From Nematostella vectensis (Eukaryota; Cnidaria; Anthozoa; Actiniaria; Edwardsiidae): 60,000 nucleotides of DNA. Of this stretch, positions 47,843-59,491 are shown piece by piece (position 1 is the first letter of the stretch; every line of letters begins with the position of its first letter). The notes below the pieces were generated by a model. It was not told where the DNA came from, ran no database searches, and worked only from the letters and a program-made list of their open reading frames with translations. The stretch lies in NCBI RefSeq assembly GCF_932526225.1, contig NC_064034.1, positions 12,414,887 to 12,474,886 on the forward strand. Direction: 5' to 3'. The position numbers and the translations under genes were made by a program.

Positions 47843-49979
47843 CTTCGCAGTCCCCAGCGGTCGGAGTCACAAAGCGCTCCCCGCCCGTACAGTGCGCTAT
47901 TACTTCTCGAAGGTTGTGGTATGCAAAGCCATCGTAATACTCCTATCGGATATCCTTGATTTTAGTATCACCAAAACAAATAAGATTTATTCACGTAACT
48001 AAACTTAGAAAGAGATATCTAACTCTATTCATTTGACTACTTATAGTATTTCTAATCGTGACCTTGATGTGGGTCACACGATTAACTGCTTAAAATAACC
48101 CAAGAAAGCATAACTCGTTATTAGCCTTTTGGCCTTGTATTGGCTTACCCAACAGGGTTTTAATCTGACTAACGTCTGTGAAAAATCCCAAGAAAGCATA
48201 ACAATACTTTCTAGTTTTCTTGAAAGGATCATCATCATTTTGTACGTGCGCTACTAAGCGCTATCGAGCAATACTAATGTGATCGTTGGGTTGTAAATTT
48301 GGCAGCTGGCCGTCCCTTATTCCCGCCTATTTGGTAACAATTCTGGTTTACCCCTCGAATAATCTATCATATATTACTGTTGAGCCTATAGGCTAGCCTG
48401 AGTTAACAGACCCACGCTCAAAATCTAAGTTTCGTCTGTTAATTAACTCGGGCTATCTACAGGCTGGGATCACTACACCTACTGTGAGGGCGCTGTCTTT
48501 ACCTCTTTTACCACAAGTTTTTACCACTCTCCCCTTTCGCGCTCTTTTACAGAAATTTAGTTTTCCTGAATGATCACCTTAAGCATCAGCTTTCAGCTCT
48601 TTGACCTGTTCGTGCGCCTCTAATCTTTTATCGAGCAAATCTGAATTGTGATTTGGCTTGCCTTAAAACGAAAATTCTGGTACACTAATTTCAATCTCTA
48701 CCGATAAAACTTTCGCTATACGTTCATTACCACCAACCAGTCTATTTCCTAATTCTAAGAAGGGCATCCTGCTTTACACATTATAAGAGCTTGTGGTGGA
48801 TAGGCTTTTTAGATAGGCATGTATACAGTATGTACAGTCTTCAAGTTTATTCTGGTCTTTATGGCAGTGTAGCAATAGCTGTAGCTCGCCTGCTTGCGCA
48901 AATTAATTCATGTCATATGAGCACTTTTGTTAGTTTACAGGAATGAATTACATAACCTTTTTTTAGTGGGACACGTGAGGGGTACGTGAGGCAACATCAG
49001 TTAAGAGCATTTAATCTTCTTTAAATCATTATTTCACGGGGTTTTGTGAGAAGTATGTCAACTATGGGTTCAAGATGTTCAGGTATGCTGTTTAATGCAG
49101 GGCCGTAGCAGATGGTAGGGCACTGGGTGACAAAAATAAACTGCTACTATCATTATTTTTTTAAATTATTTCAGGAGAGGGAAAGGTAAAGTCTGCTAGC
49201 CATAACAGTCAATCGTAGCCAGGGGGAGGGCGTTTACCCTAGCTCGCAGTGGTACTGAATTTTTCTTCATTAAAGCTGACCTTCAGTCGAGCGTGAGTTT
49301 ACTTTCGAACCCTCCCCTCCCCCCCCCCCTCTCCCCTCCCCTTGCTGTTGGAAAAATCGTGTAGCTGCAAACCCGGTGACTTAAAATTTCCCTTCCCATC
49401 AAATAACACAGAGATCTACTAAGGGGGGGGGGATAGGGGGGCATTTGAGATCCTTTTCGAGATACACTTTTTTAAATAATTGCATGCTTTTGCCGCGAAA
49501 AATAATAATATTGATTGGTCGTTTTTCTGAGTGAGAAAATTGTTTCCCGCTCCGATCTAATGTTTGAGAATACCCTAAATTACCTAAATTTAGGTCGTTA
49601 GAAAACGGCGTCTGGAAATAAATGATATACATGTTGAACCCCTTTTTTAGTGTGCGATAAATATCTGATCATTGGGTTGTGTCATTTTAAATTGAGTGGC
49701 TGGTCGCTCCCAATTTCCGCCGTATTTCGCATTTACCCCTAATTCTTCGTTACATCTTTTGTATTTCATAATTTTAGTGCCGTTGTTGACTCTTTATAGC
49801 ATCCTCTCCTTCCCTCTTTTATATGTAATCCGCCACTCATGACATATTTAATAGGTAAAATAATGTCAGTGAATGAATTGATATAGTGCGTAGGTCACCC
49901 CACTATGAGAGCACGGCACAGAACAAAACAGACCTAGAGAATAGCGAGACAATTGTCTTGTAGCATTCGGTAGCTAGAT
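47843..49979. other. gene-poor region with small repeats
   Basis: Contains an imperfect hairpin at 48383-48465 (AGCCTGAGTTAACAGAC facing GTCTGTTAATTAACTCGGGCT), a MITE-family left end at 49098 (CAGGGCCGTAGCAG), a C-tract near 49316 and a G-tract near 49423. No gene is supported. Confidence 0.5.
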
Positions 49980-50180
49980 TACAAGGACGTGAAGTACTCT
50001 TTATGCTTATGGCTAAACATAGTGACATAGTTCGCCACTAATTGTAAAGACGTGAAGTATTCCTTATGCTTATGGCAAAACATATTTTGCCTCTAATTGT
50101 AAAGACGTGAACGATCCCTATGCCTGAGGCATATTGTAGTGTGACATAATTATTACGTCACAGGTTGTATAGACGTGAAT
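49980..50180. repeat. degenerate tandem repeat of 54-67 bp, about four units
   Basis: Units begin at ACAAGGACGTGAAG (49980), GTAAAGACGTGAAG (50045), GTAAAGACGTGAAC (50099) and GTATAGACGTGAAT (50166). The first two also share TTATGCTTATGGC and AAACAT. Confidence 0.8.
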
Positions 50181-53100
50181 ATCGGAGTCACTGGTCAGTG
50201 TAATCGTGCGAGAGTACGAGGGCAATGTTTTGTTGTCGTTAAGTCTCTAACATTATTTAAACAATCTGTTGTGTTCTGAAAGAAGACATCTTAGGCGTGT
50301 TGCGTCTAGTTAAGTGTACTAATTTAGACACTCATCTGCCCTAGACGCTGGGAAGAAGACCTTGTCTGACGGGTTTCGTAAATACCTCCTTTAATACCCA
50401 GGTCAAATCTTGCAATTTTTCTAGACTCATATCGTGCGCAATCCAGCTACCCTGCTGTTATTTGCTACTATAGCCTGTGGCAAAGCACTGTCCTGCATTT
50501 CAGGGGTTACGCCTTCCACAGCGAGGGCGAAAACTCTGTTATCCCCCTCTGTGCACGCATAGGTGTGTTAAACTCTTAAATGGTAGGCAGGGTGAACAGC
50601 ATTTTCCGCGCGGATATCCTCAGGATGTTGTCCCCGGGCAATCTGAATAGTCTCCTCGGCTGTGAGTCTTACCGGGTTCGCCGAGCTCGTTGAAGTACCT
50701 TGCTTTAAAGGTTTATGAGAAAGAACGTCCTATAAAGGCACTAGGTGAGCACAGTATCCACCTGGGGGGAAGGGAAGGGGTGGGATTGGAAAAGGGCAAG
50801 TCTGATTTCACTTTCACTTTACGATTTAAAGAAAGATTATTTGTATCTCAAGAAATAGATATAAAGATGATCTAACTTATAAAAAAAAGCTTTAGTGATG
50901 CTCACAATTTGTACAGCATTTGATAAGTCATTATCCGTAGCATATGTTCCCTGGATTCTAAAATCTGAGCCCTCAATTCCTAACCGTCCCTTAAAACCTC
51001 CTTGGTTTTCACCAGTTTTCAGGCGCAATCTATATTATGTTGTCAGACTGAGTTGTCACTGCGGATCAAACTTTTTTCAGATAAATTGATCGTGAGTCGC
51101 TCTAGACGATTAATCGATGTTCGAACTGTCTATCTAACTCCTTAGTGTTCAACTCGAAAGAACGACTTGGGTGAATATTGCTTCCAATTTTAACACTTGC
51201 AGTTATATGCTGATGATCATACTCTCTGCTCAGACTGTAGCAGGGGGTGGGCCATTGAAGGACGTGCCCATCCCCCCCTCCCCTCCCCTCACTATTAATC
51301 CCGACTCTATAGCCGCACTGCTGTGCCCCGATGCTCGCTACACGTGGTCTCCTTCGCAGCCGCGTGGGGCCTAGAGACTACACTACACGTGCTCGTGACC
51401 TTTATGGTATCGGTCGCCCTGTGGTATCCTCCCTGTCCCCCTGATATCAAGATATTCAAGGAATCTGCCCTCTCACCGAGACTCGGTATACAAGTCAAAC
51501 CGGCCTTAACATCATGTGCTCTTTCCTTTTGCATATTTCTAAATGTAGTGTAGTTGGAGAAGCTGGGACTGATTTCTGTTGCTTATATTGAGGCTGACAC
51601 TTAGATCTACATTAGACCTACATTATTTAAATATCTATTACAGGAAATCTTACTTCAGTGTACAGAGAAGCTCATTGAGTTTGTTACTCGCCACTTTAAG
51701 TGATTATTGTGACTTCCTCTTACAGTTAGCACTTCCCTTAGCAGCATCCTTCTCACAGCAAGTCATATAAATAGCTAAGAGTGCTGGAGCTACACTCAAG
51801 TGTAAAGGGTCTGTGTTTAAATCACTTTTGTGCATCTTGTAAGTGAGCCTCATGTTGACAGGTGCATTGCAGTCGTTTTCGGACTCGTTAACACCGCCAC
51901 GCCCCTCTGAACCTCTGTGTCATTGCCATGACGTTAAAGAAGTCTAATCACTGAGCCGTTTTATGCTACCGCTTAATGCCGAGTCACACGAAGAATCCAT
52001 TTTCAACGGTTGATTCAAGCGAGTAACCAAGATATTCTCAATCAAATATCGTCAATAACGTACCAGACTTCATTCGTAGATTGTTATTTTGAAGTTTCCT
52101 TGCGAAAAACCGCTGTTAGTTTCAATGAAGAACAATAACAAAGGAGTGGTTGATTGATGTCCTTTAACGGTGTTATGCCATTTGCCTTGTTGCATGCCCG
52201 TGCTGTGAATGTGAATGAGAGCGTTGCGTATACTCTAACGTGACATCTGTGATACTCTTACCCATCTCGCTTCTTCTTCCTTATGAAACCGGTGCAGTAT
52301 TTTGCTGTGGCTGCAGTATTTCGATAGATATACGGTATACGCGCGATTTTTTATATCGTGACTTTGACGGCGTGCTGCTGTGGACACGACCATGTGTATC
52401 ACGTGACTTTTCCGTGACATTTATATGAAAAGACGAAAATTTGGCAGAGTACCAGTTTTTGATCAATGACTTTGATATGCACTTGGCATTTCACAAGATA
52501 TTATATCCCCAGTCTGCACTTATTTTACGTGTTCTTAACCTTTACTTAACCAGCCATTACAAGACGCGACCGAGTGTACCATGGTCCAGACGAGACGTGA
52601 GTGTTTGCTATTGCATTGATAGACATTGCTCTGTTCTATCGCTAGATTCTCGTAGCCTTGAAAGTCCTTATATCAATGTTTTGCGCCTGTTACATATTAG
52701 CGAACACGGCATATTGTATTGTACCTCAGTGGCATTCGTTGATTTGTTCACTGGTTTCGTTATTTGAGCAACCGCTGTCAAAACGTTTCCACGAAAAAAA
52801 AAATAGTCCGACCGTACTATAGACCGTACTATAGCAATAAAAAACGTTTGTTTTCTCTTTCTTATAACTCATGTCTAATAAGGTAGCTAGTATAACATCA
52901 AATAGTCAATGTTTATCTTATACGATCAAATTTCGAAGTTTTGTAAACAACGATTATATTGGTAGACATAAGAAACACAAAAGAAGGAAATGAATGGGTA
53001 ATGGAGTGTTCAGACTAAACCTTTACTCTGTCTTCTCTAAATCCCATTCACATGGTTATGCTTTCATACGCGTACACTTCCAAAGCATTATACCAATCAT

Positions 53101-54822
53101 ATTCTGACTGACGTGCGTTTGAGATAGGAATAGTCCTCAGTCGCCTTCTCAAAAAAAAAAAAAAAAAACAGCTTTACCCCCTTGGTTAGAAAAAGCCCGA
53201 GGCAAACGGCTATCTCCTCGTACACGTTAGTCGGTACGGATGCTCAAAAGGCTGAGGGGCGAAGTTCTAAAACCGTCATAACGAGCGACCATCAAATACT
53301 TCCTTGCAGAAAACGTTCGCGTGATTCCAACTTCCCTCAATTACACGACCGCACGAGATGGAGCGGTAAACGGGACAAAGCACTGATCACGCTCTTGTGC
53401 AAACTCTCAGCTCGGCCTAAGATAAACTGGTAATTGGAAAAGTGTGTCGCAGAGGTCTGTTATGCTCGCATACTATGAACTATAATTGACTGACAAAAAA
53501 AAACAGACACATTCTCTAACCATTTCAACTATTGTAAACACGATCCCAAGCTTGACCTTTTTTACGAATTGCCAATGTCATATTGTCACTAATGGTGATG
53601 ATTTTTGGAGTGGAGAACTTGCCTGACATCGCACTAAATTATTTCTATTGTTCTCTTTTTTTACTAGCTGTTTAATTAGGGACACTTCCTTTTTGCCCCA
53701 TACCTGTCAATCTCTAAATACTCGAGTATGCATGTACCAATGTGAACCACATTTTTTACATTTTTCGTCATCCTTATCTCTCTCCACGTCTAACTGGAAC
53801 TACTTTTATCATTATCCCTCAACCAATCCAATTCCATTTCATATACACTTCTATTTCACATTCTATCAATTGCTACAAAGACGGTTATTTATAATGCTAA
53901 TAGTACCACTTATGTAATTTTAGCATTTGTTAGAATTAGAAGGAGCTGGAAACGATTTTAAGCTCATCATCATCCAGATAGTGCACAGACCTGGCCTAAA
54001 GGAATCCGGGCTCCTTTTATCGCCTTGGGCCTATTTGTCATACAAGAAACAATTACAATCGGGATTAACGACACATTCGGTAAAGTAATCCCATAATCAG
54101 GCACGCTTATAATACGCGGCTTATAGTCCACGAACGCTCAGCATTTGCAACTGCGACAAGAAATATACACGAATGAATGTCGCTGGTGAGAATGTTAATT
54201 GTGAAATATTTGAAAGCAGTTCCGATACTGGTGCAAATGACGTCCAGGTTTCCCACTGAGCTGATGCCTCTTGTGCATATGTGCATGTTTTGGGTAACGG
54301 TTCAGGGCTGTATTGAGGTGGCAACTGATGTTCGAGGGTTTGTGGTGCACGCTTGTTTATACGTGAAGGTATCGAGCTGAAGTCACGCAATTTGTAACGC
54401 AATTTAACGTGACGAGGCCTCGAGGCCGAGGTACCCCTGCTACTCAGGCTACTTGAAGCGTGATCCCTCCCGACAGGCAAAATCCTTCACTGTAAACATA
54501 TGCTCTGACATCAAAAAAATATATATTCTTTTTATTGGTAAATGTTTGTCAACTGTACGTGCATGTGCTTGTAATTGTCTCTTCATATGTTCGCCTGGGT
54601 GGAGACTTCTTTTAAATTCAATAACACATCAAGAGCATTTGAAGGGGCCATCTTGTCCTTTCCACAATGTATCGTTTTCCAATTTCTGAACAATGCTTGT
54701 TATCCCCTCCCCCTCCCCCTCCCTAAGTTTTATTGCGCCCGAAAATCGGCGCTAATTCAATGAACTGGACTTGAAATTTGAAAATATAATATTCTGTGGA
54801 ACAATGAAGTGTTGATCAGTAT
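50181..54822. other. gene-poor region
   Basis: No supported gene in 4.6 kb. A fragment like the GTAGCAGG MITE family lies at 51237-51300. An A-tract lies near 53151-53168. Open frames of 76-119 codons (for example 52441-52767 on +, 54121-54480 on -) have no recognisable domain or family and are not called. Confidence 0.4.
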
Positions 54823-54834
54823 CATTTATAAGTC
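54823..54834. repeat. left 12-bp target-site duplication (CATTTATAAGTC)
   Basis: Exact direct copy of 59492-59503 on the other side of the hammerhead element. Seven of the right copy's bases (CATTTAT) could also be array sequence, so the independent part on that side is AAGTC. The left copy lies wholly outside the array. Confidence 0.75.
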
Positions 54835-54920
54835 TGAACTTTAGAAGCACACTAGCATACACACATTGGCACCAGTCGGGCCAAGACGGGACGCTAGCAC
54901 AGTCTATTACCCGTGCAGTT

Positions 54921-54977
54921 CGGCAACCATGGACAGCTGTTTCGTCCTTATTAGGACTCGTCAGCATGGCATAGCCG
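54921..54977 (-). ncRNA. type I hammerhead ribozyme, copy 1
   Basis: Minus-strand RNA of 57 nt. Stem I is CGGC/GCCG, then an internal loop UAUG/UU, then CCAUG/CAUGG. The core CUGACGA follows. Stem II is GUCCU-AAUA-AGGAC. GAAA follows. Stem III is minimal (AC/GU closing an AGCU loop). The cleavage triplet GUC ends at 54932, so the predicted cut is between 54932 and 54931. All invariant core bases are present. The ACAGCUGU segment is self-complementary, so two RNAs could form a longer shared stem III (dimeric mode known from newt and schistosome hammerheads). Confidence 0.93.
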
Positions 54978-55274
54978 GTTTGCCTCAGTTAAACTTCATC
55001 GGCAAAAAAACTGCAGGGCGACTTCGACTCGAGCGAAGTGCTTTAAACCACAGCTTAGATCCATGTGGGATCTAGAGCTGCGACCGGGCTAGCGTGATGC
55101 CAATTGTGCGGATCACGCATGCGACCTTTGCTAGTCTAAAACTCCGTCGGATAGCCAAACTATCCTTGCGAGTATGTATACATAAATGTGAACTTTAGAA
55201 GCACACTAGCATACACACATTGGCACCAGTCGGGCCAAGACGGGACGCTAGCACAGTCTATTACCCGTGCAGTT

Positions 55275-55331
55275 CGGCAACCATGGACAGCTGTTTCGTC
55301 CTTATTAGGACTCGTCAGCATGGCATAGCCG
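55275..55331 (-). ncRNA. hammerhead ribozyme, copy 2
   Basis: Identical to copy 1; predicted cut between 55286 and 55285. Confidence 0.93.
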
Positions 55332-55628
55332 GTTTGCCTCAGTTAAACTTCATCGGCAAAAAAACTGCAGGGCGACTTCGACTCGAGCGAAGTGCTTTAA
55401 ACCACAGCTTAGATCCATGTGGGATCTAGAGCTGCGACCGGGCTAGCGTGATGCCAATTGTGCGGATCACGCATGCGACCTTTGCTAGTCTAAAACTCCG
55501 TCGGATAGCCAAACTATCCTTGCGAGTATGTATACATAAATGTGAACTTTAGAAGCACACTAGCATACACACATTGGCACCAGTCGGGCCAAGACGGGAC
55601 GCTAGCACAGTCTATTACCCGTGCAGTT

Positions 55629-55685
55629 CGGCAACCATGGACAGCTGTTTCGTCCTTATTAGGACTCGTCAGCATGGCATAGCCG
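55629..55685 (-). ncRNA. hammerhead ribozyme, copy 3
   Basis: Identical to copy 1; predicted cut between 55640 and 55639. Confidence 0.93.
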
Positions 55686-55982
55686 GTTTGCCTCAGTTAA
55701 ACTTCATCGGCAAAAAAACTGCAGGGCGACTTCGACTCGAGCGAAGTGCTTTAAACCACAGCTTAGATCCATGTGGGATCTAGAGCTGCGACCGGGCTAG
55801 CGTGATGCCAATTGTGCGGATCACGCATGCGACCTTTGCTAGTCTAAAACTCCGTCGGATAGCCAAACTATCCTTGCGAGTATGTATACATAAATGTGAA
55901 CTTTAGAAGCACACTAGCATACACACATTGGCACCAGTCGGGCCAAGACGGGACGCTAGCACAGTCTATTACCCGTGCAGTT

Positions 55983-56039
55983 CGGCAACCATGGACAGCT
56001 GTTTCGTCCTTATTAGGACTCGTCAGCATGGCATAGCCG
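55983..56039 (-). ncRNA. hammerhead ribozyme, copy 4
   Basis: Identical to copy 1; predicted cut between 55994 and 55993. Confidence 0.93.
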
Positions 56040-56336
56040 GTTTGCCTCAGTTAAACTTCATCGGCAAAAAAACTGCAGGGCGACTTCGACTCGAGCGAAG
56101 TGCTTTAAACCACAGCTTAGATCCATGTGGGATCTAGAGCTGCGACCGGGCTAGCGTGATGCCAATTGTGCGGATCACGCATGCGACCTTTGCTAGTCTA
56201 AAACTCCGTCGGATAGCCAAACTATCCTTGCGAGTATGTATACATAAATGTGAACTTTAGAAGCACACTAGCATACACACATTGGCACCAGTCGGGCCAA
56301 GACGGGACGCTAGCACAGTCTATTACCCGTGCAGTT

Positions 56337-56393
56337 CGGCAACCATGGACAGCTGTTTCGTCCTTATTAGGACTCGTCAGCATGGCATAGCCG
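56337..56393 (-). ncRNA. hammerhead ribozyme, copy 5
   Basis: Identical to copy 1; predicted cut between 56348 and 56347. Confidence 0.93.
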
Positions 56394-56690
56394 GTTTGCC
56401 TCAGTTAAACTTCATCGGCAAAAAAACTGCAGGGCGACTTCGACTCGAGCGAAGTGCTTTAAACCACAGCTTAGATCCATGTGGGATCTAGAGCTGCGAC
56501 CGGGCTAGCGTGATGCCAATTGTGCGGATCACGCATGCGACCTTTGCTAGTCTAAAACTCCGTCGGATAGCCAAACTATCCTTGCGAGTATGTATACATA
56601 AATGTGAACTTTAGAAGCACACTAGCATACACACATTGGCACCAGTCGGGCCAAGACGGGACGCTAGCACAGTCTATTACCCGTGCAGTT

Positions 56691-56747
56691 CGGCAACCAT
56701 GGACAGCTGTTTCGTCCTTATTAGGACTCGTCAGCATGGCATAGCCG
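56691..56747 (-). ncRNA. hammerhead ribozyme, copy 6
   Basis: Identical to copy 1; predicted cut between 56702 and 56701. Confidence 0.93.
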
Positions 56748-57044
56748 GTTTGCCTCAGTTAAACTTCATCGGCAAAAAAACTGCAGGGCGACTTCGACTC
56801 GAGCGAAGTGCTTTAAACCACAGCTTAGATCCATGTGGGATCTAGAGCTGCGACCGGGCTAGCGTGATGCCAATTGTGCGGATCACGCATGCGACCTTTG
56901 CTAGTCTAAAACTCCGTCGGATAGCCAAACTATCCTTGCGAGTATGTATACATAAATGTGAACTTTAGAAGCACACTAGCATACACACATTGGCACCAGT
57001 CGGGCCAAGACGGGACGCTAGCACAGTCTATTACCCGTGCAGTT

Positions 57045-57101
57045 CGGCAACCATGGACAGCTGTTTCGTCCTTATTAGGACTCGTCAGCATGGCATAGCC
57101 G
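57045..57101 (-). ncRNA. hammerhead ribozyme, copy 7
   Basis: Identical to copy 1; predicted cut between 57056 and 57055. Confidence 0.93.
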
Positions 57102-57398
57102 GTTTGCCTCAGTTAAACTTCATCGGCAAAAAAACTGCAGGGCGACTTCGACTCGAGCGAAGTGCTTTAAACCACAGCTTAGATCCATGTGGGATCTAGA
57201 GCTGCGACCGGGCTAGCGTGATGCCAATTGTGCGGATCACGCATGCGACCTTTGCTAGTCTAAAACTCCGTCGGATAGCCAAACTATCCTTGCGAGTATG
57301 TATACATAAATGTGAACTTTAGAAGCACACTAGCATACACACATTGGCACCAGTCGGGCCAAGACGGGACGCTAGCACAGTCTATTACCCGTGCAGTT

Positions 57399-57455
57399 CG
57401 GCAACCATGGACAGCTGTTTCGTCCTTATTAGGACTCGTCAGCATGGCATAGCCG
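57399..57455 (-). ncRNA. hammerhead ribozyme, copy 8
   Basis: Identical to copy 1; predicted cut between 57410 and 57409. Confidence 0.93.
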
Positions 57456-57752
57456 GTTTGCCTCAGTTAAACTTCATCGGCAAAAAAACTGCAGGGCGAC
57501 TTCGACTCGAGCGAAGTGCTTTAAACCACAGCTTAGATCCATGTGGGATCTAGAGCTGCGACCGGGCTAGCGTGATGCCAATTGTGCGGATCACGCATGC
57601 GACCTTTGCTAGTCTAAAACTCCGTCGGATAGCCAAACTATCCTTGCGAGTATGTATACATAAATGTGAACTTTAGAAGCACACTAGCATACACACATTG
57701 GCACCAGTCGGGCCAAGACGGGACGCTAGCACAGTCTATTACCCGTGCAGTT

Positions 57753-57809
57753 CGGCAACCATGGACAGCTGTTTCGTCCTTATTAGGACTCGTCAGCATG
57801 GCATAGCCG
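57753..57809 (-). ncRNA. hammerhead ribozyme, copy 9
   Basis: Identical to copy 1; predicted cut between 57764 and 57763. Confidence 0.93.
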
Positions 57810-58106
57810 GTTTGCCTCAGTTAAACTTCATCGGCAAAAAAACTGCAGGGCGACTTCGACTCGAGCGAAGTGCTTTAAACCACAGCTTAGATCCATGTGG
57901 GATCTAGAGCTGCGACCGGGCTAGCGTGATGCCAATTGTGCGGATCACGCATGCGACCTTTGCTAGTCTAAAACTCCGTCGGATAGCCAAACTATCCTTG
58001 CGAGTATGTATACATAAATGTGAACTTTAGAAGCACACTAGCATACACACATTGGCACCAGTCGGGCCAAGACGGGACGCTAGCACAGTCTATTACCCGT
58101 GCAGTT

Positions 58107-58163
58107 CGGCAACCATGGACAGCTGTTTCGTCCTTATTAGGACTCGTCAGCATGGCATAGCCG
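58107..58163 (-). ncRNA. hammerhead ribozyme, copy 10
   Basis: Identical to copy 1; predicted cut between 58118 and 58117. The next direct unit is cut off by the inversion exactly before its ribozyme would begin (58461). Confidence 0.93.
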
Positions 58164-58456
58164 GTTTGCCTCAGTTAAACTTCATCGGCAAAAAAACTGC
58201 AGGGCGACTTCGACTCGAGCGAAGTGCTTTAAACCACAGCTTAGATCCATGTGGGATCTAGAGCTGCGACCGGGCTAGCGTGATGCCAATTGTGCGGATC
58301 ACGCATGCGACCTTTGCTAGTCTAAAACTCCGTCGGATAGCCAAACTATCCTTGCGAGTATGTATACATAAATGTGAACTTTAGAAGCACACTAGCATAC
58401 ACACATTGGCACCAGTCGGGCCAAGACGGGACGCTAGCACAGTCTATTACCCGTGC

Positions 58457-58460
58457 AGTT
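58457..58460. other. inversion junction with 4-bp microhomology
   Basis: AGTT at 58457-58460 fits both the end of the direct series (GTGCAGTT) and the start of the inverted series (AGTTTGGCTATCC). This is the turning point of the palindrome. Confidence 0.9.
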
Positions 58461-58640
58461 TGGCTATCCGACGGAGTTTTAGACTAGCAAAGGTCGCATG
58501 CGTGATCCGCACAATTGGCATCACGCTAGCCCGGTCGCAGCTCTAGATCCCACATGGATCTAAGCTGTGGTTTAAAGCACTTCGCTCGAGTCGAAGTCGC
58601 CCTGCAGTTTTTTTGCCGATGAAGTTTAACTGAGGCAAAC

Positions 58641-58697
58641 CGGCTATGCCATGCTGACGAGTCCTAATAAGGACGAAACAGCTGTCCATGGTTGCCG
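58641..58697 (+). ncRNA. hammerhead ribozyme, copy 11 (inverted series)
   Basis: Same fold on the plus strand. Stem I: 58641-58644 with 58694-58697, and 58649-58653 with 58687-58691. Core CUGACGA at 58654-58660. Stem II at 58661-58674. GAAA at 58675-58678. Predicted cut after C58686. Confidence 0.93.
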
Positions 58698-58994
58698 AAC
58701 TGCACGGGTAATAGACTGTGCTAGCGTCCCGTCTTGGCCCGACTGGTGCCAATGTGTGTATGCTAGTGTGCTTCTAAAGTTCACATTTATGTATACATAC
58801 TCGCAAGGATAGTTTGGCTATCCGACGGAGTTTTAGACTAGCAAAGGTCGCATGCGTGATCCGCACAATTGGCATCACGCTAGCCCGGTCGCAGCTCTAG
58901 ATCCCACATGGATCTAAGCTGTGGTTTAAAGCACTTCGCTCGAGTCGAAGTCGCCCTGCAGTTTTTTTGCCGATGAAGTTTAACTGAGGCAAAC

Positions 58995-59051
58995 CGGCTA
59001 TGCCATGCTGACGAGTCCTAATAAGGACGAAACAGCTGTCCATGGTTGCCG
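58995..59051 (+). ncRNA. hammerhead ribozyme, copy 12
   Basis: Identical to copy 11; predicted cut after 59040. Confidence 0.93.
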
Positions 59052-59348
59052 AACTGCACGGGTAATAGACTGTGCTAGCGTCCCGTCTTGGCCCGACTGG
59101 TGCCAATGTGTGTATGCTAGTGTGCTTCTAAAGTTCACATTTATGTATACATACTCGCAAGGATAGTTTGGCTATCCGACGGAGTTTTAGACTAGCAAAG
59201 GTCGCATGCGTGATCCGCACAATTGGCATCACGCTAGCCCGGTCGCAGCTCTAGATCCCACATGGATCTAAGCTGTGGTTTAAAGCACTTCGCTCGAGTC
59301 GAAGTCGCCCTGCAGTTTTTTTGCCGATGAAGTTTAACTGAGGCAAAC

Positions 59349-59405
59349 CGGCTATGCCATGCTGACGAGTCCTAATAAGGACGAAACAGCTGTCCATGGT
59401 TGCCG
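59349..59405 (+). ncRNA. hammerhead ribozyme, copy 13
   Basis: Identical to copy 11; predicted cut after 59394. Confidence 0.93.
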
Positions 59406-59491
59406 AACTGCACGGGTAATAGACTGTGCTAGCGTCCCGTCTTGGCCCGACTGGTGCCAATGTGTGTATGCTAGTGTGCTTCTAAAGTTCA

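Larger units (their letters stand above)
54835..58460 (+). repeat. direct tandem array, 354-bp unit x 10.2
   Basis: Unit borders fall at 54835 + 354n; the eleventh unit stops after 86 bp at the inversion. I found no differences between copies by eye. The ribozyme strand of these units is the minus strand. Confidence 0.97.
54835..59491. mobile_element. retrozyme-like hammerhead-ribozyme element, palindromic 354-bp concatemer
   Basis: The 4657-bp block consists only of a 354-bp unit: ten full direct copies plus 86 bp (54835-58460), then an inverted series (58457-59491) of about 2.9 copies. Both outer ends are the same unit position, TGAACTTTAGAAGC on the left and GCTTCTAAAGTTCA on the right, and a 12-bp direct repeat flanks the block. 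Each full unit carries a hammerhead ribozyme. No protein-coding capacity is credible. Animal retrozymes and Penelope-like elements carry type I hammerheads with short stem III and make circular RNAs (established knowledge). The arrangement suggests reverse transcription of a multimeric or rolling-circle RNA template with a strand switch at 58457-58460 (inference). All copies look identical by eye, so the insertion is either very young or homogenised. Confidence 0.85.
58457..59491 (-). repeat. inverted tandem array, 354-bp unit x 2.9
   Basis: Units end at 58783, 59137 and 59491. The first is shortened to 327 bp by the junction. Here the ribozyme strand is the plus strand. Confidence 0.97.

Noticed and set aside
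55021-55032. Pol III B-box-like TTCGACTC in the repeat unit
   Set aside because: Only the core matches, there is no A box, and it points opposite to the ribozyme strand.
54835-58460. CRISPR array or ordinary centromeric satellite
   Set aside because: The period is 354 bp with no unique spacers, an inverted arm, a target duplication and ribozymes. That fits a mobile RNA-derived element.
54866-59460. Repeated 69-codon open frame in every 354-bp unit
   Set aside because: The frame begins with TTG and not ATG. It lies antisense to the ribozyme, and its identity between copies is explained by identity of the DNA. The first ATG inside it would leave only about 49 codons.
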